Notes under the pieces: generated by a model
Seen by the model: only the letters and a program-made list of their open reading frames with translations
What the model was told of the DNA's origin: nothing
Database searches by the model: none
Source: Gluconacetobacter azotocaptans
GTDB lineage: Bacteria > Pseudomonadota > Alphaproteobacteria > Acetobacterales > Acetobacteraceae
Assembly (NCBI RefSeq): GCF_014174355.1
Contig: NZ_JABEQF010000007.1
Coordinates: 93,500 to 157,499 of the forward strand
Length of the DNA stretch: 64,000 nt
Direction: 5' to 3'
Program-made: the position numbers and the translations under genes
Part shown: positions 1 to 11,211 of the stretch, one piece after another
How the letters are laid out: each line of letters begins with the position of its first letter
How positions within the stretch are numbered: the first letter of the stretch is position 1

Positions 1-666
1 TGGACCAGCGGCGCGCAACCGGGCAGCGATGCCCGCCTGTCCGACCTGCGGCTGGCCGCCGACGGCAGCGACTTCACTGTTACCCTCAGCAACACCATGG
101 GCGGCCGGCCGATGCCGGTCCGGCTGAACGCGCCGGGGCGGCATCTGGCGCGCAACGCCACGACGGCCCTGGCGGCCGTCGCGGCGCTGGGCGCGGATGT
201 CGCCCGTGCCGCCACAACGCTGGCCGATTTCCGGCCCGGATCGGGGCGCGGCGCGCTGGCGTCCATCCTGGACGGCCGGGCCGCCCTGCTGGACGAAAGC
301 TACAATGCCTCCACCCTGTCCATCCGCGCGTCGCTCGCGGTACTGGGCCTGCTGCCCGCCGCGCGGCGGGTGGCGGTGCTGGGCGATATTCGCGAACTCG
401 GCGCCTTCGCCCGCGCCGAACATGAATCCCTCCTTCCCGCCCTCCTTGACAATGCGGACCTCGTTTTCTGCGCCGGCCCCAATATGAAATATCTGTTTGA
501 CCTGACCCCTCCCTCCCGCCGGGGCGCATGGGCGCCCGATGCGGCGACGCTCGCGCCTCTGGTCCGTGACGCGCTCGGCCAGGACGATGTCGTCCTGGTC
601 AAGGGCAGCCTCGGCAGCCGCATGCGCGACGTCGTCGCCGTCCTTTCGGCGCGAGGCGCGGCCTGA
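1..666 (+). CDS. murF: UDP-MurNAc-tripeptide--D-Ala-D-Ala ligase, C-terminal part
   Basis: MurF adds D-Ala-D-Ala to UDP-MurNAc-tripeptide, the last cytoplasmic step of the peptidoglycan precursor. The frame is open from base 1, so the 5' end, with the ATP-binding loop, lies outside the window; about 221 codons remain. The visible part carries the Mur-ligase C-terminal domain, with the family landmark DESYNAS (positions 294-314) and VLGDIRELG (around 379-405). The TGA at 664-666 overlaps the mraY ATG at 666. The identity rests on these motifs and on the mraY-murD-ftsW neighbours. Partial at the window edge, not broken. Confidence 0.95.
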   Translation, partial: WTSGAQPGSDARLSDLRLAADGSDFTVTLSNTMGGRPMPVRLNAPGRHLARNATTALAAVAALGADVARAATTLADFRPGSGRGALASILDGRAALLDESYNASTLSIRASLAVLGLLPAARRVAVLGDIRELGAFARAEHESLLPALLDNADLVFCAGPNMKYLFDLTPPSRRGAWAPDAATLAPLVRDALGQDDVVLVKGSLGSRMRDVVAVLSARGAA

Positions 667-1757
667 TGCTGTACAACCTGATCCAGCATCACGCCGCGGC
701 CCACGTCTCCATCCTGAACCTGTTCCGCTACATCACCTTTCGCGCCGGGTCGGCGTGCCTGACGGCGCTGCTGATCTCGCTGGTGCTGGGCAACCCGCTG
801 ATCGCGCAACTGCGCCGGATCCAGCGCGAAGGCCAGCCGATCCGCGCCCTGGGGCCGGAACGGCATATCCTGGAAAAGGCAGGCACCCCCACCATGGGCG
901 GCGTACTGATCCTGGCCGCCCTGTTCGGCTCAACCCTGCTGTGGGCCGACCTGACCAGCGGCTATGTCTGGGCGGTGCTGCTGGTCACGCTGTGCTTCGG
1001 CGCCGTGGGGTTCGCCGACGATTACCTGAAGCTGTCGCGCCGCAACACGGCGGGCGTATCCAAGCGGATGCGCCTGGGCTGCGAATTCGCGGCGTCGCTG
1101 GTCGGCGGTTTCTGGCTGCAAAGCCTGATGCCCGCCGACCTGGCCAACCATCTGGCCTTCCCCTTCCTGAAGGACTGGCTGCTGCCGCTGGGCTTCGCCT
1201 TCCCGCTGTTCGCCATGATCACGATCACGGGCTTCGGCAACGCGGTCAATTTCACCGACGGGCTGGACGGGCTGGCCATCGTGCCGGTGGTGATCGCAGC
1301 CCTGGTGTTCGCGCTGATCGCCTATCTGGTCGGCAACCATGTCTTCGCCGATTACCTGCAACTGCACGCCGTGCCGGGGACGGGGGAGCTGTGCGTCTTC
1401 TGCTCGGCCCTGGTGGGGGCCGGCCTGGGCTTCCTGTGGTTCAACGCGCCGCCGGCCGCCGTGTTCATGGGCGACACGGGGTCGCTGTCGCTGGGCGGCG
1501 CGCTGGGCGCGGTCGCGGTCGCGGTGAAGCACGAGCTGGTGCTGTGCATCGTCGGCGGCCTGTTCGTGGTCGAAACCCTGTCGGTCATCATCCAGGTCTT
1601 CTGGTTCCGCCGCACCGGACGGCGGGTGTTCCTGATGGCGCCGCTGCACCATCATTTCGAAAAGAAGGGCTGGCAGGAACCGAAGATCGTGATCCGGTTC
1701 TGGATCGTCTCCATCGTCCTGGGGCTGTGTGGCCTTGCCACGCTGAAGCTGCGATGA
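666..1757 (+). CDS. mraY: phospho-MurNAc-pentapeptide transferase (lipid I synthase)
   Basis: MraY is the polytopic inner-membrane enzyme that moves phospho-MurNAc-pentapeptide onto undecaprenyl phosphate, giving lipid I. The 363-residue length is normal for the family. The acidic motif GFADDYLK (Asp118/Asp119), [10 protein letters not shown] (Asp198/Asp201), FMGDTGS (Asp270) and the HHH triplet at 328-330 before FEKKGW are all present, and hydrophobic segments alternate along the whole length. The start overlaps the murF stop by one base and the stop overlaps the murD start as ATGA, which implies translational coupling. Confidence 0.98.
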   Translation: MLYNLIQHHAAAHVSILNLFRYITFRAGSACLTALLISLVLGNPLIAQLRRIQREGQPIRALGPERHILEKAGTPTMGGVLILAALFGSTLLWADLTSGYVWAVLLVTLCFGAVGFADDYLKLSRRNTAGVSKRMRLGCEFAASLVGGFWLQSLMPADLANHLAFPFLKDWLLPLGFAFPLFAMITITGFGNAVNFTDGLDGLAIVPVVIAALVFALIAYLVGNHVFADYLQLHAVPGTGELCVFCSALVGAGLGFLWFNAPPAAVFMGDTGSLSLGGALGAVAVAVKHELVLCIVGGLFVVETLSVIIQVFWFRRTGRRVFLMAPLHHHFEKKGWQEPKIVIRFWIVSIVLGLCGLATLKLR

Positions 1758-3136
1758 CCGCCTTCCCCCCCGACCTGTTCGCCGGACGCCGCTTCGCGGT
1801 CCTGGGCCTGGGCCGCAACGGCGCGCCCGCCGTCCGCGCGCTGGTCGCGATGGGGGCCCGGGTCCAGGCCTGGGACGACGGCCCCGCCGCCCGCGCGGCG
1901 GTGGACGATGTCGCCGGCGTCGGGGTGGCGCCGTTCGATACGCTGGCAGGGTTCGACGCGCTGGTGCTGTCGCCCGGCATCGCGCATGTGCTGCCCCAGC
2001 CCCATCCCGTCGCCCTGATGGCGCGCCAGGCCGCTATCCCCATCCTGTCGGACGCGGAACTGCTGTTCCAGGCCGTGCGCCGGGCAGGATCGCGCGCGCG
2101 CTTCGCCGGCATCACCGGCACGAACGGCAAATCCACCACCACTGCGCTGCTGGCCCATATTCTGCTGGCCTGCGGCATTCCGGTCGCGGCCGGCGGCAAT
2201 CTGGGCCCGGCCGCCTTGTCGCTGCCGCTGCTGCCCGACGACGGCGTGTATGTGCTGGAAATGTCGTCCTACATGCTCGAACGGCTGCACAGCCTGCGCT
2301 TCGACGCCGCGTGCCTGCTGAACCTGACGCCGGACCATCTGGACCGCCACGGCGACATGGACGGCTACCGGCGTGCCAAGCTGCACATCTTCGACCGGCA
2401 GACAGCGGACGACCTGGCGGTGATCGGCACTGACGACGTTTCGGATACGGCGCTGCGCGACGAACTGGCGGCGCAGGGCATTCCGACGATGACCGTGTCC
2501 GGCACCGTGGCCGCCGACCTGACCGGCGCGGGCGGCCTGCTGCGCGACGGTGCCGGCCCGATCGCGACCCTGGCCGACGCCCCTTCCCTGCCCGGCGCCC
2601 ATAATGCGGAAAACGCGGCGGCCGCCGTGGTCATGGCGCTGTCGCTGGGCGCGCCGCGCGCGGACATCGCCGCCGCCCTGCGCAGTTTCCCCGGCCTGGC
2701 GCACCGGCAGAAGCTGATCGACACCATCGACGGTATCCGCTTCGTCGACGACAGCAAGGCGACGAACGCCGACGCGGCGTCGCGGGCGCTGGGATGCTAC
2801 GACCGGCTGGTCTGGATCGCCGGCGGCACCGCCAAGGCCGGCGGGATCGAGGATCTGGCGCCGTTCTTCCCCCGCATCGCGCATGCCTTCCTGATCGGCC
2901 GGGACGCCGCCGGACTGGCCCGGACGCTGGCCGCGCATGGCGTGCCGCACACCATCGCCGAGACGCTGGACCGCGCGGTGCCCGGCGCCTTCGCCGCCGC
3001 GCGCGCGGGCCATGTGCCGGCGGTTCTGCTGTCGCCCGCCTGCGCCAGCTTCGACCAGTTCAGAAGTTTCGAGCATCGCGGCCAGCATTTCGCGGACTTG
3101 GTCCGCAAGCTGCATCCGACAGGGGAGACCGAATGA
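1754..3136 (+). CDS. murD: UDP-MurNAc-L-Ala--D-Glu ligase
   Basis: MurD adds D-glutamate to UDP-MurNAc-L-Ala in the cytoplasm. The 460-residue protein has an N-terminal UDP-binding fold ([10 protein letters not shown] near residue 14), the ATP loop GTNGKST at 122-128, a central [11 protein letters not shown] motif and the C-terminal [12 protein letters not shown] and [11 protein letters not shown] motifs typical of MurD. The frame stays open far upstream, but the ATG at 1754 overlaps the mraY TGA and fits the family N terminus. The TGA overlaps the ftsW ATG. Confidence 0.98.
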   Translation: MTAFPPDLFAGRRFAVLGLGRNGAPAVRALVAMGARVQAWDDGPAARAAVDDVAGVGVAPFDTLAGFDALVLSPGIAHVLPQPHPVALMARQAAIPILSDAELLFQAVRRAGSRARFAGITGTNGKSTTTALLAHILLACGIPVAAGGNLGPAALSLPLLPDDGVYVLEMSSYMLERLHSLRFDAACLLNLTPDHLDRHGDMDGYRRAKLHIFDRQTADDLAVIGTDDVSDTALRDELAAQGIPTMTVSGTVAADLTGAGGLLRDGAGPIATLADAPSLPGAHNAENAAAAVVMALSLGAPRADIAAALRSFPGLAHRQKLIDTIDGIRFVDDSKATNADAASRALGCYDRLVWIAGGTAKAGGIEDLAPFFPRIAHAFLIGRDAAGLARTLAAHGVPHTIAETLDRAVPGAFAAARAGHVPAVLLSPACASFDQFRSFEHRGQHFADLVRKLHPTGETE

Positions 3137-4311
3137 TGGCCGGCATGTCGCGCGTCGACACGTCCTATCTCGCGCGCTGGTGGCGCAATGTCGACCGGGT
3201 GACGCTGTGCTGCGTCGGCGTGCTGATCGGCTTCGGCTACGTGCTGATGCTGGCGGCAAGCCCCGCGGTCGCCACCCGCATCGGCGCGTCGCGCGACATG
3301 TTCATCCTGAAGCAGGTGGTCTTCCTGACTCTGGCGGGGCTGATCGTGACGGGTACGTCGCTGCTCTCGCCCCGGGGGGTCAGGCGGCTGGCGGCCGTGG
3401 GGTTCGTCCTGGCCGTCGCCGCCACCGCGCTGACGCTGGTCCATGGGGTGGAGATCAAGGGTGCCCGGCGCTGGATCGCCCTGCCGATGATGTCGGTCCA
3501 GCCGTCGGAATTCCTCAAGCCCTGCTTCGCCGTCGTCACCGCGTGGCTGCTGACCGAACGCCGCACGCGTCGCCTGTTCCCCGGCATGCCCATCGCGCTG
3601 GGCCTGTTCGCCGCCATCCTGCTGCTGCTGAAATCGCAGCCCGACATCGGCATGCTCAGCGTCATCACCACCGTCTTCCTGGCGCAGCTGTTCATCGACG
3701 GGCTGAACCTGTTTTTCGTCGGCGCCGGCGTCGGCTGCATGATCGCGGCGTTCCTGGGCGCCTACATGGTGTTTCCGCATGTGCGCTCGCGCGTGGAACG
3801 CTTCCTGCACCCCAATGTCGGCGATCATTACCAGATCGACACCGCACTGCGCGCCTTCGGCAACGGCGGCCTGATGGGACGCGGCCCCGGCGAAGGCCGG
3901 GTGAAGGACCTGCTGCCCGACGCGCACGCCGATTTCGTCTTCGCCGTCGCGGGCGAGGAATTCGGCATGCTGATCTGCCTGTTCATCATCGGCGTGTTCT
4001 GCCTGATCGTCGTGCGGACCCTGCTGAAACTGCTGCGCGAGGACGATCCGTTCGTCGTGGTGGCCTCGACCGGGCTCATCACGGGCTTCGGCCTGCAGGC
4101 CTTCGTCAACATGGGCTCCACCCTGCATCTGATCCCGACCAAGGGCATGACCCTGCCGTTCATTTCCTATGGCGGGTCGTCGGCGATGTCGGTGGCGCTG
4201 ACCATCGGCATGGTGCTGGCCCTGACGCGCCACCGCGTGGGCGAAAGCCGGATTCCGCGCGGCCGCGTGGCCCCGATCCCTGCCCCGGGGCTGCGAAGGG
4301 CCACGGCATGA
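3133..4311 (+). CDS. ftsW: SEDS family cell-division protein / septal peptidoglycan glycosyltransferase
   Basis: FtsW is the SEDS-family polymerase of septal peptidoglycan and works with a class B penicillin-binding protein. About 392 residues with roughly ten hydrophobic helices. Family landmarks are GARRWI followed by [17 protein letters not shown], the GRGPGEG loop, AGEEFGM, and the C-terminal [16 protein letters not shown]. Two consecutive ATG codons (3133 and 3136) compete; the first overlaps the murD stop. The gene sits between murD and murG as in most dcw clusters. Confidence 0.97.
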   Translation: MMAGMSRVDTSYLARWWRNVDRVTLCCVGVLIGFGYVLMLAASPAVATRIGASRDMFILKQVVFLTLAGLIVTGTSLLSPRGVRRLAAVGFVLAVAATALTLVHGVEIKGARRWIALPMMSVQPSEFLKPCFAVVTAWLLTERRTRRLFPGMPIALGLFAAILLLLKSQPDIGMLSVITTVFLAQLFIDGLNLFFVGAGVGCMIAAFLGAYMVFPHVRSRVERFLHPNVGDHYQIDTALRAFGNGGLMGRGPGEGRVKDLLPDAHADFVFAVAGEEFGMLICLFIIGVFCLIVVRTLLKLLREDDPFVVVASTGLITGFGLQAFVNMGSTLHLIPTKGMTLPFISYGGSSAMSVALTIGMVLALTRHRVGESRIPRGRVAPIPAPGLRRATA

Positions 4312-5477
4312 GCGCGCATCCGGATATCGCCACGGGCCGCCGCCCGATCGTCATCGCCGCCGGGGGAACCGGCGGCCATTTCATCCCCGCCGAGGCCCTG
4401 GCACGGGAACTGGCGTCGCGCGGCCACGCCATCGCGCTGATGACCGACCGCCGCGCCGGCCAACGGACCGAGGGCGTGTTCGCCGGTGGCCCGCAATTCG
4501 TCCTGCCGGGGGCCGGCATCGCCGGGCGCGGCCTGTCGCGCGGCCTGCGCGCCGCCGTGGCGCTGGCGCGCGGCGCGGTGCAGGCGCGGGCGATCCTGCG
4601 TCGGCTGGATGCCGCGGCGGTGGTCGGGTTCGGCGGCTACCCGTCGGTCCCGCCGCTGCTGGGCGCGCGCCTGCTGGGCCGGACACGGCCGCTGATCTTC
4701 ATCCACGAAGGCAACGCGGTGCTGGGGCAGGCCAACGCGATGCTGGCGCGCTTCGCCGACGGCATCGCGACCTCGTTCGCGCGGGTCGCCCGGCTGCCGG
4801 CCGGGGCCGCGCCGGCGCTGACCGGCATGCCGGTGCGCGATGCGATCGCGGCCCTGCACGACCAGCCCTATGTCCCGCCGGGCGAGGCCGTGCGGCTGCT
4901 GGTCTGGGGCGGGTCGCTGGGCGCGCGGGTGTTCAGCGACGTCGTGCCCGCCGCCCTCGCGCTGCTGCCGGCCCCCCATCGCGCGCGCCTGCACGTCACC
5001 CAGCAGGCCCGCGCCGAGGATGTCGATCGGGTCCGCGCCGCCTATGCGGACCTGGGCATCCCGGCCACGGTCTCGCCGTTCTTTTCGGACGTGGCCGGGC
5101 TGCTGGGGGCCGCGCATCTGGTGATCGGGCGCGCGGGCGGTTCGTCGGTCGCGGAACTGGCCGATGCGGGGCGCCCCGCCATCCTGGTGCCGCTGCCGAT
5201 CGCGGCCAGCGACGAACAGGGCGCCAACGCCGCCGCCCTGGTCGAGGCCGGCGCCGCCTGGATGATCCGCCAGCCCGATTTCACCCCCCCGGCCCTGGCG
5301 GCGCGGATCGGCGCCCTGCTGGACGAACCGGACGGCCTGGCCGCCGCCGCCCGCGCCGCCCGCACCCTTGCCCGCCCCGATGCCGCGCGCCTGTTCGCCG
5401 ACCTGATCGAAGGATGCTTGCATCCGCAGCCCCGCCCCGCCTATCCGACAGGCGCGAAGACGGAGACCCACGCATGA
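4308..5477 (+). CDS. murG: lipid II synthase (UDP-GlcNAc:lipid I GlcNAc transferase)
   Basis: MurG is a GT28 glycosyltransferase on the inner face of the membrane that adds GlcNAc to lipid I. The 389-residue protein has the glycine-rich loop AGGTGGHF at about residues 18-25, the GFGGYPS motif, [13 protein letters not shown] in the N-terminal domain, and the C-terminal donor-site run [12 protein letters not shown] followed by [14 protein letters not shown]. The ATG at 4308 overlaps the ftsW TGA by four bases, and the stop overlaps murC in the same way. Confidence 0.97.
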   Translation: MSAHPDIATGRRPIVIAAGGTGGHFIPAEALARELASRGHAIALMTDRRAGQRTEGVFAGGPQFVLPGAGIAGRGLSRGLRAAVALARGAVQARAILRRLDAAAVVGFGGYPSVPPLLGARLLGRTRPLIFIHEGNAVLGQANAMLARFADGIATSFARVARLPAGAAPALTGMPVRDAIAALHDQPYVPPGEAVRLLVWGGSLGARVFSDVVPAALALLPAPHRARLHVTQQARAEDVDRVRAAYADLGIPATVSPFFSDVAGLLGAAHLVIGRAGGSSVAELADAGRPAILVPLPIAASDEQGANAAALVEAGAAWMIRQPDFTPPALAARIGALLDEPDGLAAAARAARTLARPDAARLFADLIEGCLHPQPRPAYPTGAKTETHA

Positions 5478-6919
5478 GAGCCCTGCCCCTTTCCATCGGC
5501 ACCATCCATTTCGTCGGGATCGGCGGCATCGGCATGTCCGGCATCGCCGAGGTGCTGCACATGCTGGGCTATGCCGTCCAGGGCTCGGACATCGCCGAGA
5601 ATGCCAATGTGCTGCGCCTACGCGCGGCCGGCATCGCGGTGACCATCGGCCATGACGCCGCCAATCTGGGCGCGGCCCAGGTCGTGGTGACATCGACCGC
5701 CGTCCGCCGCGACAACCCCGAAGTGGTGGCGGCGCGCGCGCGCCTGATCCCCGTCGTCCGCCGGGCCGAAATGCTGGCCGAGCTGATGCGCCTGCGCTGG
5801 TCGGTGGCCGTCGGCGGCACCCACGGCAAGACGACGACGACCAGCCTGGTCGCCGCCGTGCTGGAAGCCGCCCACCTGGACCCCACCGTCATCAACGGCG
5901 GCATCATCGAGGCGTACGGCACCAACACCCGCATGGGCTCGGGCGACTGGATGGTGGTCGAGGCCGACGAAAGCGACGGATCCTTCCTGCGCCTGCCCTC
6001 GGTCATCACCGTGGTCACCAACATGGACCCCGAGCATCTGGACCATTGGGGCACGGCCGAGGCAATGCAGGCCGCGTACGACCAGTTCGTGTCCAACATC
6101 CCGTTCTACGGCTTCGCGGTCCTGTGCATCGACCATCCGGCGGTGCAGCAGATGATCCCCCGCCTGTCGGACCACCGGATCGTCACCTACGGCTTCTCGC
6201 CCCAGGCCGACATCCGCGCGGAAAAGATCATCACCGACAAGCTGGGCGCGACGTTCGAGGTCGTGGTGACCAACCGCACCCGCAACCGCACCCGCCGCGC
6301 CGGGCCGTTCCGCCTGCCGATGCTGGGCCATCACAACGTGCAGAACGCCCTGGCCGCGATCGCCGTGGGGGTGGAGATGGAAATCGACGACGCCACCATC
6401 CGCTCGGCCTTCGCCGGGTTCCGGGGCGTCAAGCGGCGGTTCACCCGCACGGGCGAAACCGGGGGCATCACCATCATCGACGATTACGGCCACCATCCGG
6501 TGGAAATCGCCGCCGTGCTGAAGGCCGCGCGGCAGGCGGGCGCGCGCAACGTCATCGCGGTGGTCCAGCCCCATCGCTATTCCCGCCTGCAAACCCTGTT
6601 CGGCGAGTTCTGCACCTGCATGAACGACGCCGGCACGGTGGTGGTGGCCGACGTCTACGCGGCGGGCGAGGCCCCGATCGCGGGCATAGACCGCGACGCG
6701 CTGGTCGAGGGCCTGCGCGAACGCGGCCATCGCTCGGTCGTGCCGCTGCCGGGCCCGGAACATCTGGCGGAAATGATCCACGCCGTCGCCCGCCCCGGCG
6801 ATTTCGTCGTCTGCCTGGGTGCGGGAAACATCACCAACTGGGCGCAGGCCCTGCCGAAGGAACTCGCGGCCCTCCAGGCGCCGGCCAGCCCAGGGCGAAA
6901 GGGGGATTTCGCGGCATGA
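5474..6919 (+). CDS. murC: UDP-MurNAc--L-Ala ligase
   Basis: MurC is the first amino-acid ligase of peptidoglycan synthesis. The 481-residue protein has an N-terminal Rossmann motif [12 protein letters not shown] (residues 12-23), the ATP loop GTHGKTT (115-121), [22 protein letters not shown], and the C-terminal [10 protein letters not shown] and VQPHRYSR motifs that separate MurC from MurD and MurF. The ATG at 5474 overlaps the murG TGA, and the stop overlaps murB. Confidence 0.98.
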   Translation: MRALPLSIGTIHFVGIGGIGMSGIAEVLHMLGYAVQGSDIAENANVLRLRAAGIAVTIGHDAANLGAAQVVVTSTAVRRDNPEVVAARARLIPVVRRAEMLAELMRLRWSVAVGGTHGKTTTTSLVAAVLEAAHLDPTVINGGIIEAYGTNTRMGSGDWMVVEADESDGSFLRLPSVITVVTNMDPEHLDHWGTAEAMQAAYDQFVSNIPFYGFAVLCIDHPAVQQMIPRLSDHRIVTYGFSPQADIRAEKIITDKLGATFEVVVTNRTRNRTRRAGPFRLPMLGHHNVQNALAAIAVGVEMEIDDATIRSAFAGFRGVKRRFTRTGETGGITIIDDYGHHPVEIAAVLKAARQAGARNVIAVVQPHRYSRLQTLFGEFCTCMNDAGTVVVADVYAAGEAPIAGIDRDALVEGLRERGHRSVVPLPGPEHLAEMIHAVARPGDFVVCLGAGNITNWAQALPKELAALQAPASPGRKGDFAA

Positions 6920-7854
6920 TGGCGGGATTGCGCGCCCTGCTGCCGGACCTGCGCGGCCGCCTGGCCGACGACGCGCCGTTGGGTCCGCGCACCTGGTTCC
7001 GCGTCGGCGGGGCCGCCGAGGCGCTGCTGCAACCGGCCGACGCGCGGGATCTGGCCACCTGCCTGGGCCATTTGCCGCCCGACATGCCGGTGACCGTGCT
7101 CGGCGCGTGCTCCAACGTCATCGTGCGCGACGGCGGCATCGACGGGGTCGTCATCCGCCTGGGCCGCGGGTTCTCGGACATCGTGGTCGAGGACAACGGG
7201 CTGGTGGTCGGCGGCGCCTGCCTGGACATGACCGTTGCCGAACACGCGGCGGACGCCGGGCTGAAAGGCCTGGAATTCCTGGCCGGCATCCCCGGCTCGA
7301 TCGGCGGGGCCGTGGCGATGAATGCCGGGGCCTACGGGTCGGACATCGCGACCGTACTGGATTGGGCCGACATCGTGACGCGCGACGGCAACGGCGTACG
7401 GCTGTCCGGGCCCGCGCTGGGCTTCGGCTATCGCCGTTCGGCCCTGCCGGCCGGGTCGGTCGTCACCCGCGCCCGCCTGCACGGCACCCCTGCCGCGCCG
7501 GCCGCCATCCGGCAGGCCATCGCCCAGATCCGCGACTCGCGCGAGGCCGCCCAGCCCACGCGGGCCCGGACCGGCGGGTCGACCTTCCGCAATCCCGACG
7601 CCGCGATCTCGGACCGCAAGGCGTGGGAACTGATCGACGCGGCGGGCTGCCGGGGCCTGACCCTGGGCGGCGCGCAGATCAGCGAGAAGCACTGCAATTT
7701 CATGCTCAACACCGGTTCGGCGACCGCCGCCGACCTGGAAACGCTGGGCGAGACCGTCCGCCGGCGCGTCCGCGAACGGACCGGCGTGACGCTGGACTGG
7801 GAAATCAAGCGGATCGGCCGCCCCGCCGCCCCGACGACAGGAGACGCGCCATGA
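6916..7854 (+). CDS. murB: UDP-N-acetylenolpyruvoylglucosamine reductase
   Basis: MurB is the FAD- and NADPH-dependent enzyme that finishes UDP-MurNAc. The 312-residue protein shows the FAD-domain entry [13 protein letters not shown], a [13 protein letters not shown] loop, the [18 protein letters not shown] flavin-binding run, and the GGSTFRNP segment carrying the catalytic serine. Length and missing insertions suggest a type II MurB. Two ATGs in a row (6916 and 6919) are possible starts; the first overlaps the murC stop. Confidence 0.97.
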   Translation: MMAGLRALLPDLRGRLADDAPLGPRTWFRVGGAAEALLQPADARDLATCLGHLPPDMPVTVLGACSNVIVRDGGIDGVVIRLGRGFSDIVVEDNGLVVGGACLDMTVAEHAADAGLKGLEFLAGIPGSIGGAVAMNAGAYGSDIATVLDWADIVTRDGNGVRLSGPALGFGYRRSALPAGSVVTRARLHGTPAAPAAIRQAIAQIRDSREAAQPTRARTGGSTFRNPDAAISDRKAWELIDAAGCRGLTLGGAQISEKHCNFMLNTGSATAADLETLGETVRRRVRERTGVTLDWEIKRIGRPAAPTTGDAP

Positions 7855-8807
7855 CCGCCCCGCACCCGGCCCGGAGCATCACCGTCCTGACCGGCGGCCT
7901 GTCCGCCGAACGCGAGGTCAGCCTGTCCAGCGGCCGGGGCATCAGCGCCGCCCTGCGCGAGGAAGGCTACGACGTCCGCGTGCTGGACGCCGGCACCGAC
8001 CTGGGCGCCATCGTCGCCGACCTGACCGCCCACCGACCCGACGTCGTGTTCAACGCCCTGCACGGCCGCTTCGGCGAGGACGGGTCCATCCAGGGCGTGC
8101 TGGACTGGATGAACATCCCCTACACCCATTCCGGCGTCCGCGCGTCCGCGGTGGCGATGGACAAGGCCGCCGCCCGCGCGGTGTTCACCGCCGCCGGCCT
8201 GCCCGTCGCGGCGGGCGGCGTCATCGACATCGCCGATTTTCCGGCCGCCGACCCCCTGCCCACGCCCTACGTCATCAAGCCGCTGAACGAGGGGTCGTCG
8301 GTGGGGGTGGACATCGTGCGCCCGGGCTCCAACCGCCGCGCCGCCATCGCCGACGCCTGGACCTATGGCCCGAAGGCGCTGGTCGAGGAATTCATCCCCG
8401 GCCGCGAACTGACGGTGGGCGTGATGGGCGACCGGGCGCTGACGGTCACCGACATCACGCCCAACCCCGGCGCCGCGCACGAATTCTACGACTATGCCGC
8501 GAAATACCAGGAAGGTGGCTCGCGCCACGTCCTGCCCGCGCAGATCCATCCCGATGCGTTCGCCCAGGCCCTGCGCATCGCCGTCGTCGCGCACCAGGCA
8601 CTTGGCTGTGCCGGCGCGTCGCGCACCGATTTCCGCTATGACGACACCGCCTGCGGCGACGGGCCGGGGCGGCTGGTGATCCTGGAGGTCAACACCCAGC
8701 CCGGCATGACCGCCACCTCGCTGCTGCCCGAACAGGCCAATGCCTGCGGCATTTCCTACGGCACGCTGTGCCGCTGGATGGTCGAGCACGCAACCTGCCG
8801 CACATGA
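7851..8807 (+). CDS. ddl: D-alanine--D-alanine ligase
   Basis: Ddl makes the D-Ala-D-Ala dipeptide used by MurF. The 318-residue ATP-grasp protein has LTGGLSAEREVSLSSG at the N terminus, HGRFGEDGSIQG, the omega-loop region EFYDYAAKY, EEFIPGRELTVGV, and the metal/phosphate motif EVNTQPGMT near the C terminus. The ATG at 7851 overlaps the murB TGA, and the stop overlaps ftsQ. It is the DdlB-type copy inside the dcw cluster, so precursor and dipeptide supply are made together. Confidence 0.97.
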   Translation: MTAPHPARSITVLTGGLSAEREVSLSSGRGISAALREEGYDVRVLDAGTDLGAIVADLTAHRPDVVFNALHGRFGEDGSIQGVLDWMNIPYTHSGVRASAVAMDKAAARAVFTAAGLPVAAGGVIDIADFPAADPLPTPYVIKPLNEGSSVGVDIVRPGSNRRAAIADAWTYGPKALVEEFIPGRELTVGVMGDRALTVTDITPNPGAAHEFYDYAAKYQEGGSRHVLPAQIHPDAFAQALRIAVVAHQALGCAGASRTDFRYDDTACGDGPGRLVILEVNTQPGMTATSLLPEQANACGISYGTLCRWMVEHATCRT

Positions 8808-9736
8808 CGCGCCACGGGGACAATCGCAATGACCGGCCGTCACGGCTGTCGATCTTCGTCCGGCGGCAACGCCGGATGGTGCGGCCGGTCCTGCTTGTCC
8901 TCGTGCTGGCCGCCGGTGCAGTCGGCGCCGCCGCCGTGCTGCGCGACATGCGCTCCGAAGAGCGCTTCGCCCCGATCCGCGCGAAGCTGGTCAGCCTGCT
9001 GCCGCTGCGCATCACCGCGATCACCATCAGCGGCCGCAACCTGACGACCGAGGCCGCCTTGCAGGACGCGCTGGGCGTGCGGGTCGGCGATCCCGTGCTG
9101 GGCTTTTCCGTCGAGGCCGCCCGCCGGCGAATCGACGCGCTGCCCTTCGTCGACCGGTCGGTGGTCGAGCGGCATCTGCCCGGCACCATCGTGGTGCGCC
9201 TGACCGAACGCCGCCCCTTTGCCGTCTGGCAGAATCAGGGCCGCTTCATGCTGATCGACCGTGCCGGCGCCCAGGTGCGCGACCAGGGCATGACCGGCAA
9301 GGACGCGCAGGCGTTCCTTCAGCTGCCGCTGGTGGTCGGGCCGGACGCCAACGTCGCGGCGGCCGCCCTGTTCGACGCGCTGACCGCCCAACCGGTGGTC
9401 CAGAGCCATGTCACCGCCGCGATCCGCGTCGGCCAGCGCCGCTGGAACCTGCTGCTGCGCGACGGCACGACGGTCCTGCTGCCCGAGGGCGAGGAAATTC
9501 CGGCCCTGCGCCGCCTTGCCGATTTGCAGGCCGGCATGAAGCTGCTGGACCGCCCGGTCATCAGCATCGACATGCGCCTGCCGGACCGCCTGGTGGTGCA
9601 GCAGCCCCCCGCCGACGCCGCCCCCGGCCCCGACGGAAAGCCGGCCGCCGGCAAGACGGCCGACGGCGCGGCGCCCCCCACCGCCCCGAACCCGCCGCCC
9701 GCCGGCGCCGATCCCGCCCCACGGAGGCGCACATGA
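8804..9736 (+). CDS. ftsQ: cell-division protein FtsQ
   Basis: FtsQ is a bitopic inner-membrane divisome protein that bridges early and late division proteins. The 310-residue product has a short basic cytoplasmic tail, one hydrophobic span around residues 25-45 (VLLVLVLAAGAVGAAAVL), then a POTRA-type domain (residues about 65-135, with ITISGRNLTTE and a DRSVVERHLPGTIVV strand) and a proline/alanine-rich tail. The frame is open earlier, but ATG 8804 overlaps the ddl TGA and places the membrane span correctly. Confidence 0.93.
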   Translation: MTRHGDNRNDRPSRLSIFVRRQRRMVRPVLLVLVLAAGAVGAAAVLRDMRSEERFAPIRAKLVSLLPLRITAITISGRNLTTEAALQDALGVRVGDPVLGFSVEAARRRIDALPFVDRSVVERHLPGTIVVRLTERRPFAVWQNQGRFMLIDRAGAQVRDQGMTGKDAQAFLQLPLVVGPDANVAAAALFDALTAQPVVQSHVTAAIRVGQRRWNLLLRDGTTVLLPEGEEIPALRRLADLQAGMKLLDRPVISIDMRLPDRLVVQQPPADAAPGPDGKPAAGKTADGAAPPTAPNPPPAGADPAPRRRT

Positions 9737-11133
9737 ACGATCTGATCGTCGCCCCCCCGACCTCGGAGCAGACGCCGACGCGGCCCGCCCGCCGCCGCCG
9801 CGCGCGCCGCAAGGACCAGCAGACCGCCCTGGTGGCCGGCCCTGCGGGCGGCCGGGTCATCGCCCTGCCGCCGCCGGACGAACCGACGCCGCCGCGCATC
9901 TGGCGGCCGGGCACGTTCGGCGTGCTGGATATCGGGTCGACCAAGGTCATCTGCCTGATCGGCCGGGGCGAGCCCGACGGCACGCTGCGGGTGCTGGGCC
10001 ATGGCTGGCGCCGGTCGCACGGCGTGAAGTCGGGCGGCATCGTCGATCTGCGCGCGGCCGAGGGCGCCATCCGCGCCGCCGTCGGCCAGGCCGAGGACGC
10101 GGCCGAACGGCGGCTGGACAAGATCTACGTCAACCTGTCCAGCGGCCACCCCGAAAGCCGCCTGTTCAACGTCCGCTGGCCGGTCGGCGGGCGCGAGATC
10201 ACGGAAGCCGACGTCCGCCGCGTGGTCACCGAAGGGCGGATGCGCGCGATGAGCGAGGGCCGCTCGACCATCCATACGCTGCCGCTCGATTTCTCGGTGG
10301 ACGAAACGGCCGGCGTCGCCGATCCACGCGGCCATCTGTGCGACCAGCTGACCTCACGGCTGCATGTCATCGACGCCTCGACCACCGCGCTGCGCAATCT
10401 GGAGACGGTGCTGTCGCGGGCCGAACTGAAGATCGAGGAACTGGTATCCGCCCCCCTCGCCTCGGGCCTGTCGGTGCTGGACGCCACCGAGCGCGACCTG
10501 GGCGTGACGGTGGTGGACATGGGCGGCGGCACGACCTCGATCGCCATCTTCGGCGAAGGGCAGCTGCTGCACACCGCCTGCCTGCCGGTGGGCGGGCAGC
10601 ACGTCACCCGCGACATCGCGCATGTGCTGTCCACCTCCATCGACAGCGCGGAATGGCTCAAGACCATGTACGGCTCGGCCGAACTGTCCGCCGACGACGA
10701 TCTGGACCTTCTGCCGGTGCAGCTGATCGGCGACGACGACCATCAATTCGTCAATATTTCCCGGTCCAAAGTCGTTTCGATCATTCGACCGCGAATCGAG
10801 GAAACGCTTGAAATGGTGCGCGACAGGCTGGAATCCGCCGGCGTGGGCCGAGCCACCGACGGGCGCGTGGTGCTGACGGGCGGCGCATCGCTGCTGGATG
10901 GCGTGGGCAACATGGCCGCGCGCATCCTCAACCGCCAGGTCCGCCTGGGCCGGCCGACCGGAATTCGCGGCCTGCCCGAAGACCCGGCGGCCTGGCCGTC
11001 CTTCGCCACGTCGGCCGGCCTGCTGGCCTGGGCGGCGGGCGGCGGCGGCGCGCTGGGCGACATCGATTTTTCCGAACCGCGCGCGCCAGGAATGCTGCGC
11101 CGCATCGTCGAATTCATACGCGACAGGGTATAG
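9733..11133 (+). CDS. ftsA: cell-division ATPase FtsA
   Basis: FtsA is the actin-like protein that anchors FtsZ to the membrane. At 466 residues it is somewhat longer than usual: about 55 residues of Arg/Pro-rich sequence precede the first phosphate loop, VLDIGSTKVICLIG. The second phosphate/adenosine motifs VVDMGGGTTSIAIFG and VVLTGGASLLDG are clear, and the C-terminal RIVEFIRDRV could be the amphipathic membrane helix. ATG 9733 overlaps the ftsQ stop. Whether the N-terminal extension is translated from this ATG is not certain. Confidence 0.96.
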   Translation: MNDLIVAPPTSEQTPTRPARRRRARRKDQQTALVAGPAGGRVIALPPPDEPTPPRIWRPGTFGVLDIGSTKVICLIGRGEPDGTLRVLGHGWRRSHGVKSGGIVDLRAAEGAIRAAVGQAEDAAERRLDKIYVNLSSGHPESRLFNVRWPVGGREITEADVRRVVTEGRMRAMSEGRSTIHTLPLDFSVDETAGVADPRGHLCDQLTSRLHVIDASTTALRNLETVLSRAELKIEELVSAPLASGLSVLDATERDLGVTVVDMGGGTTSIAIFGEGQLLHTACLPVGGQHVTRDIAHVLSTSIDSAEWLKTMYGSAELSADDDLDLLPVQLIGDDDHQFVNISRSKVVSIIRPRIEETLEMVRDRLESAGVGRATDGRVVLTGGASLLDGVGNMAARILNRQVRLGRPTGIRGLPEDPAAWPSFATSAGLLAWAAGGGGALGDIDFSEPRAPGMLRRIVEFIRDRV

Positions 11134-11211
11134 TAAAATCCTTCAGACTGTTGCCCTTAAAAACGCGCGAATCGGTAACCGTACTCTTACGACTCGTCCC
11201 GGGAGACGCCC

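Noticed and set aside
539..1753. In-frame extension of murD upstream across mraY
   Set aside because: mraY is well supported in the other frame, and the murD ATG at 1754 overlaps the mraY stop and fits the family start.
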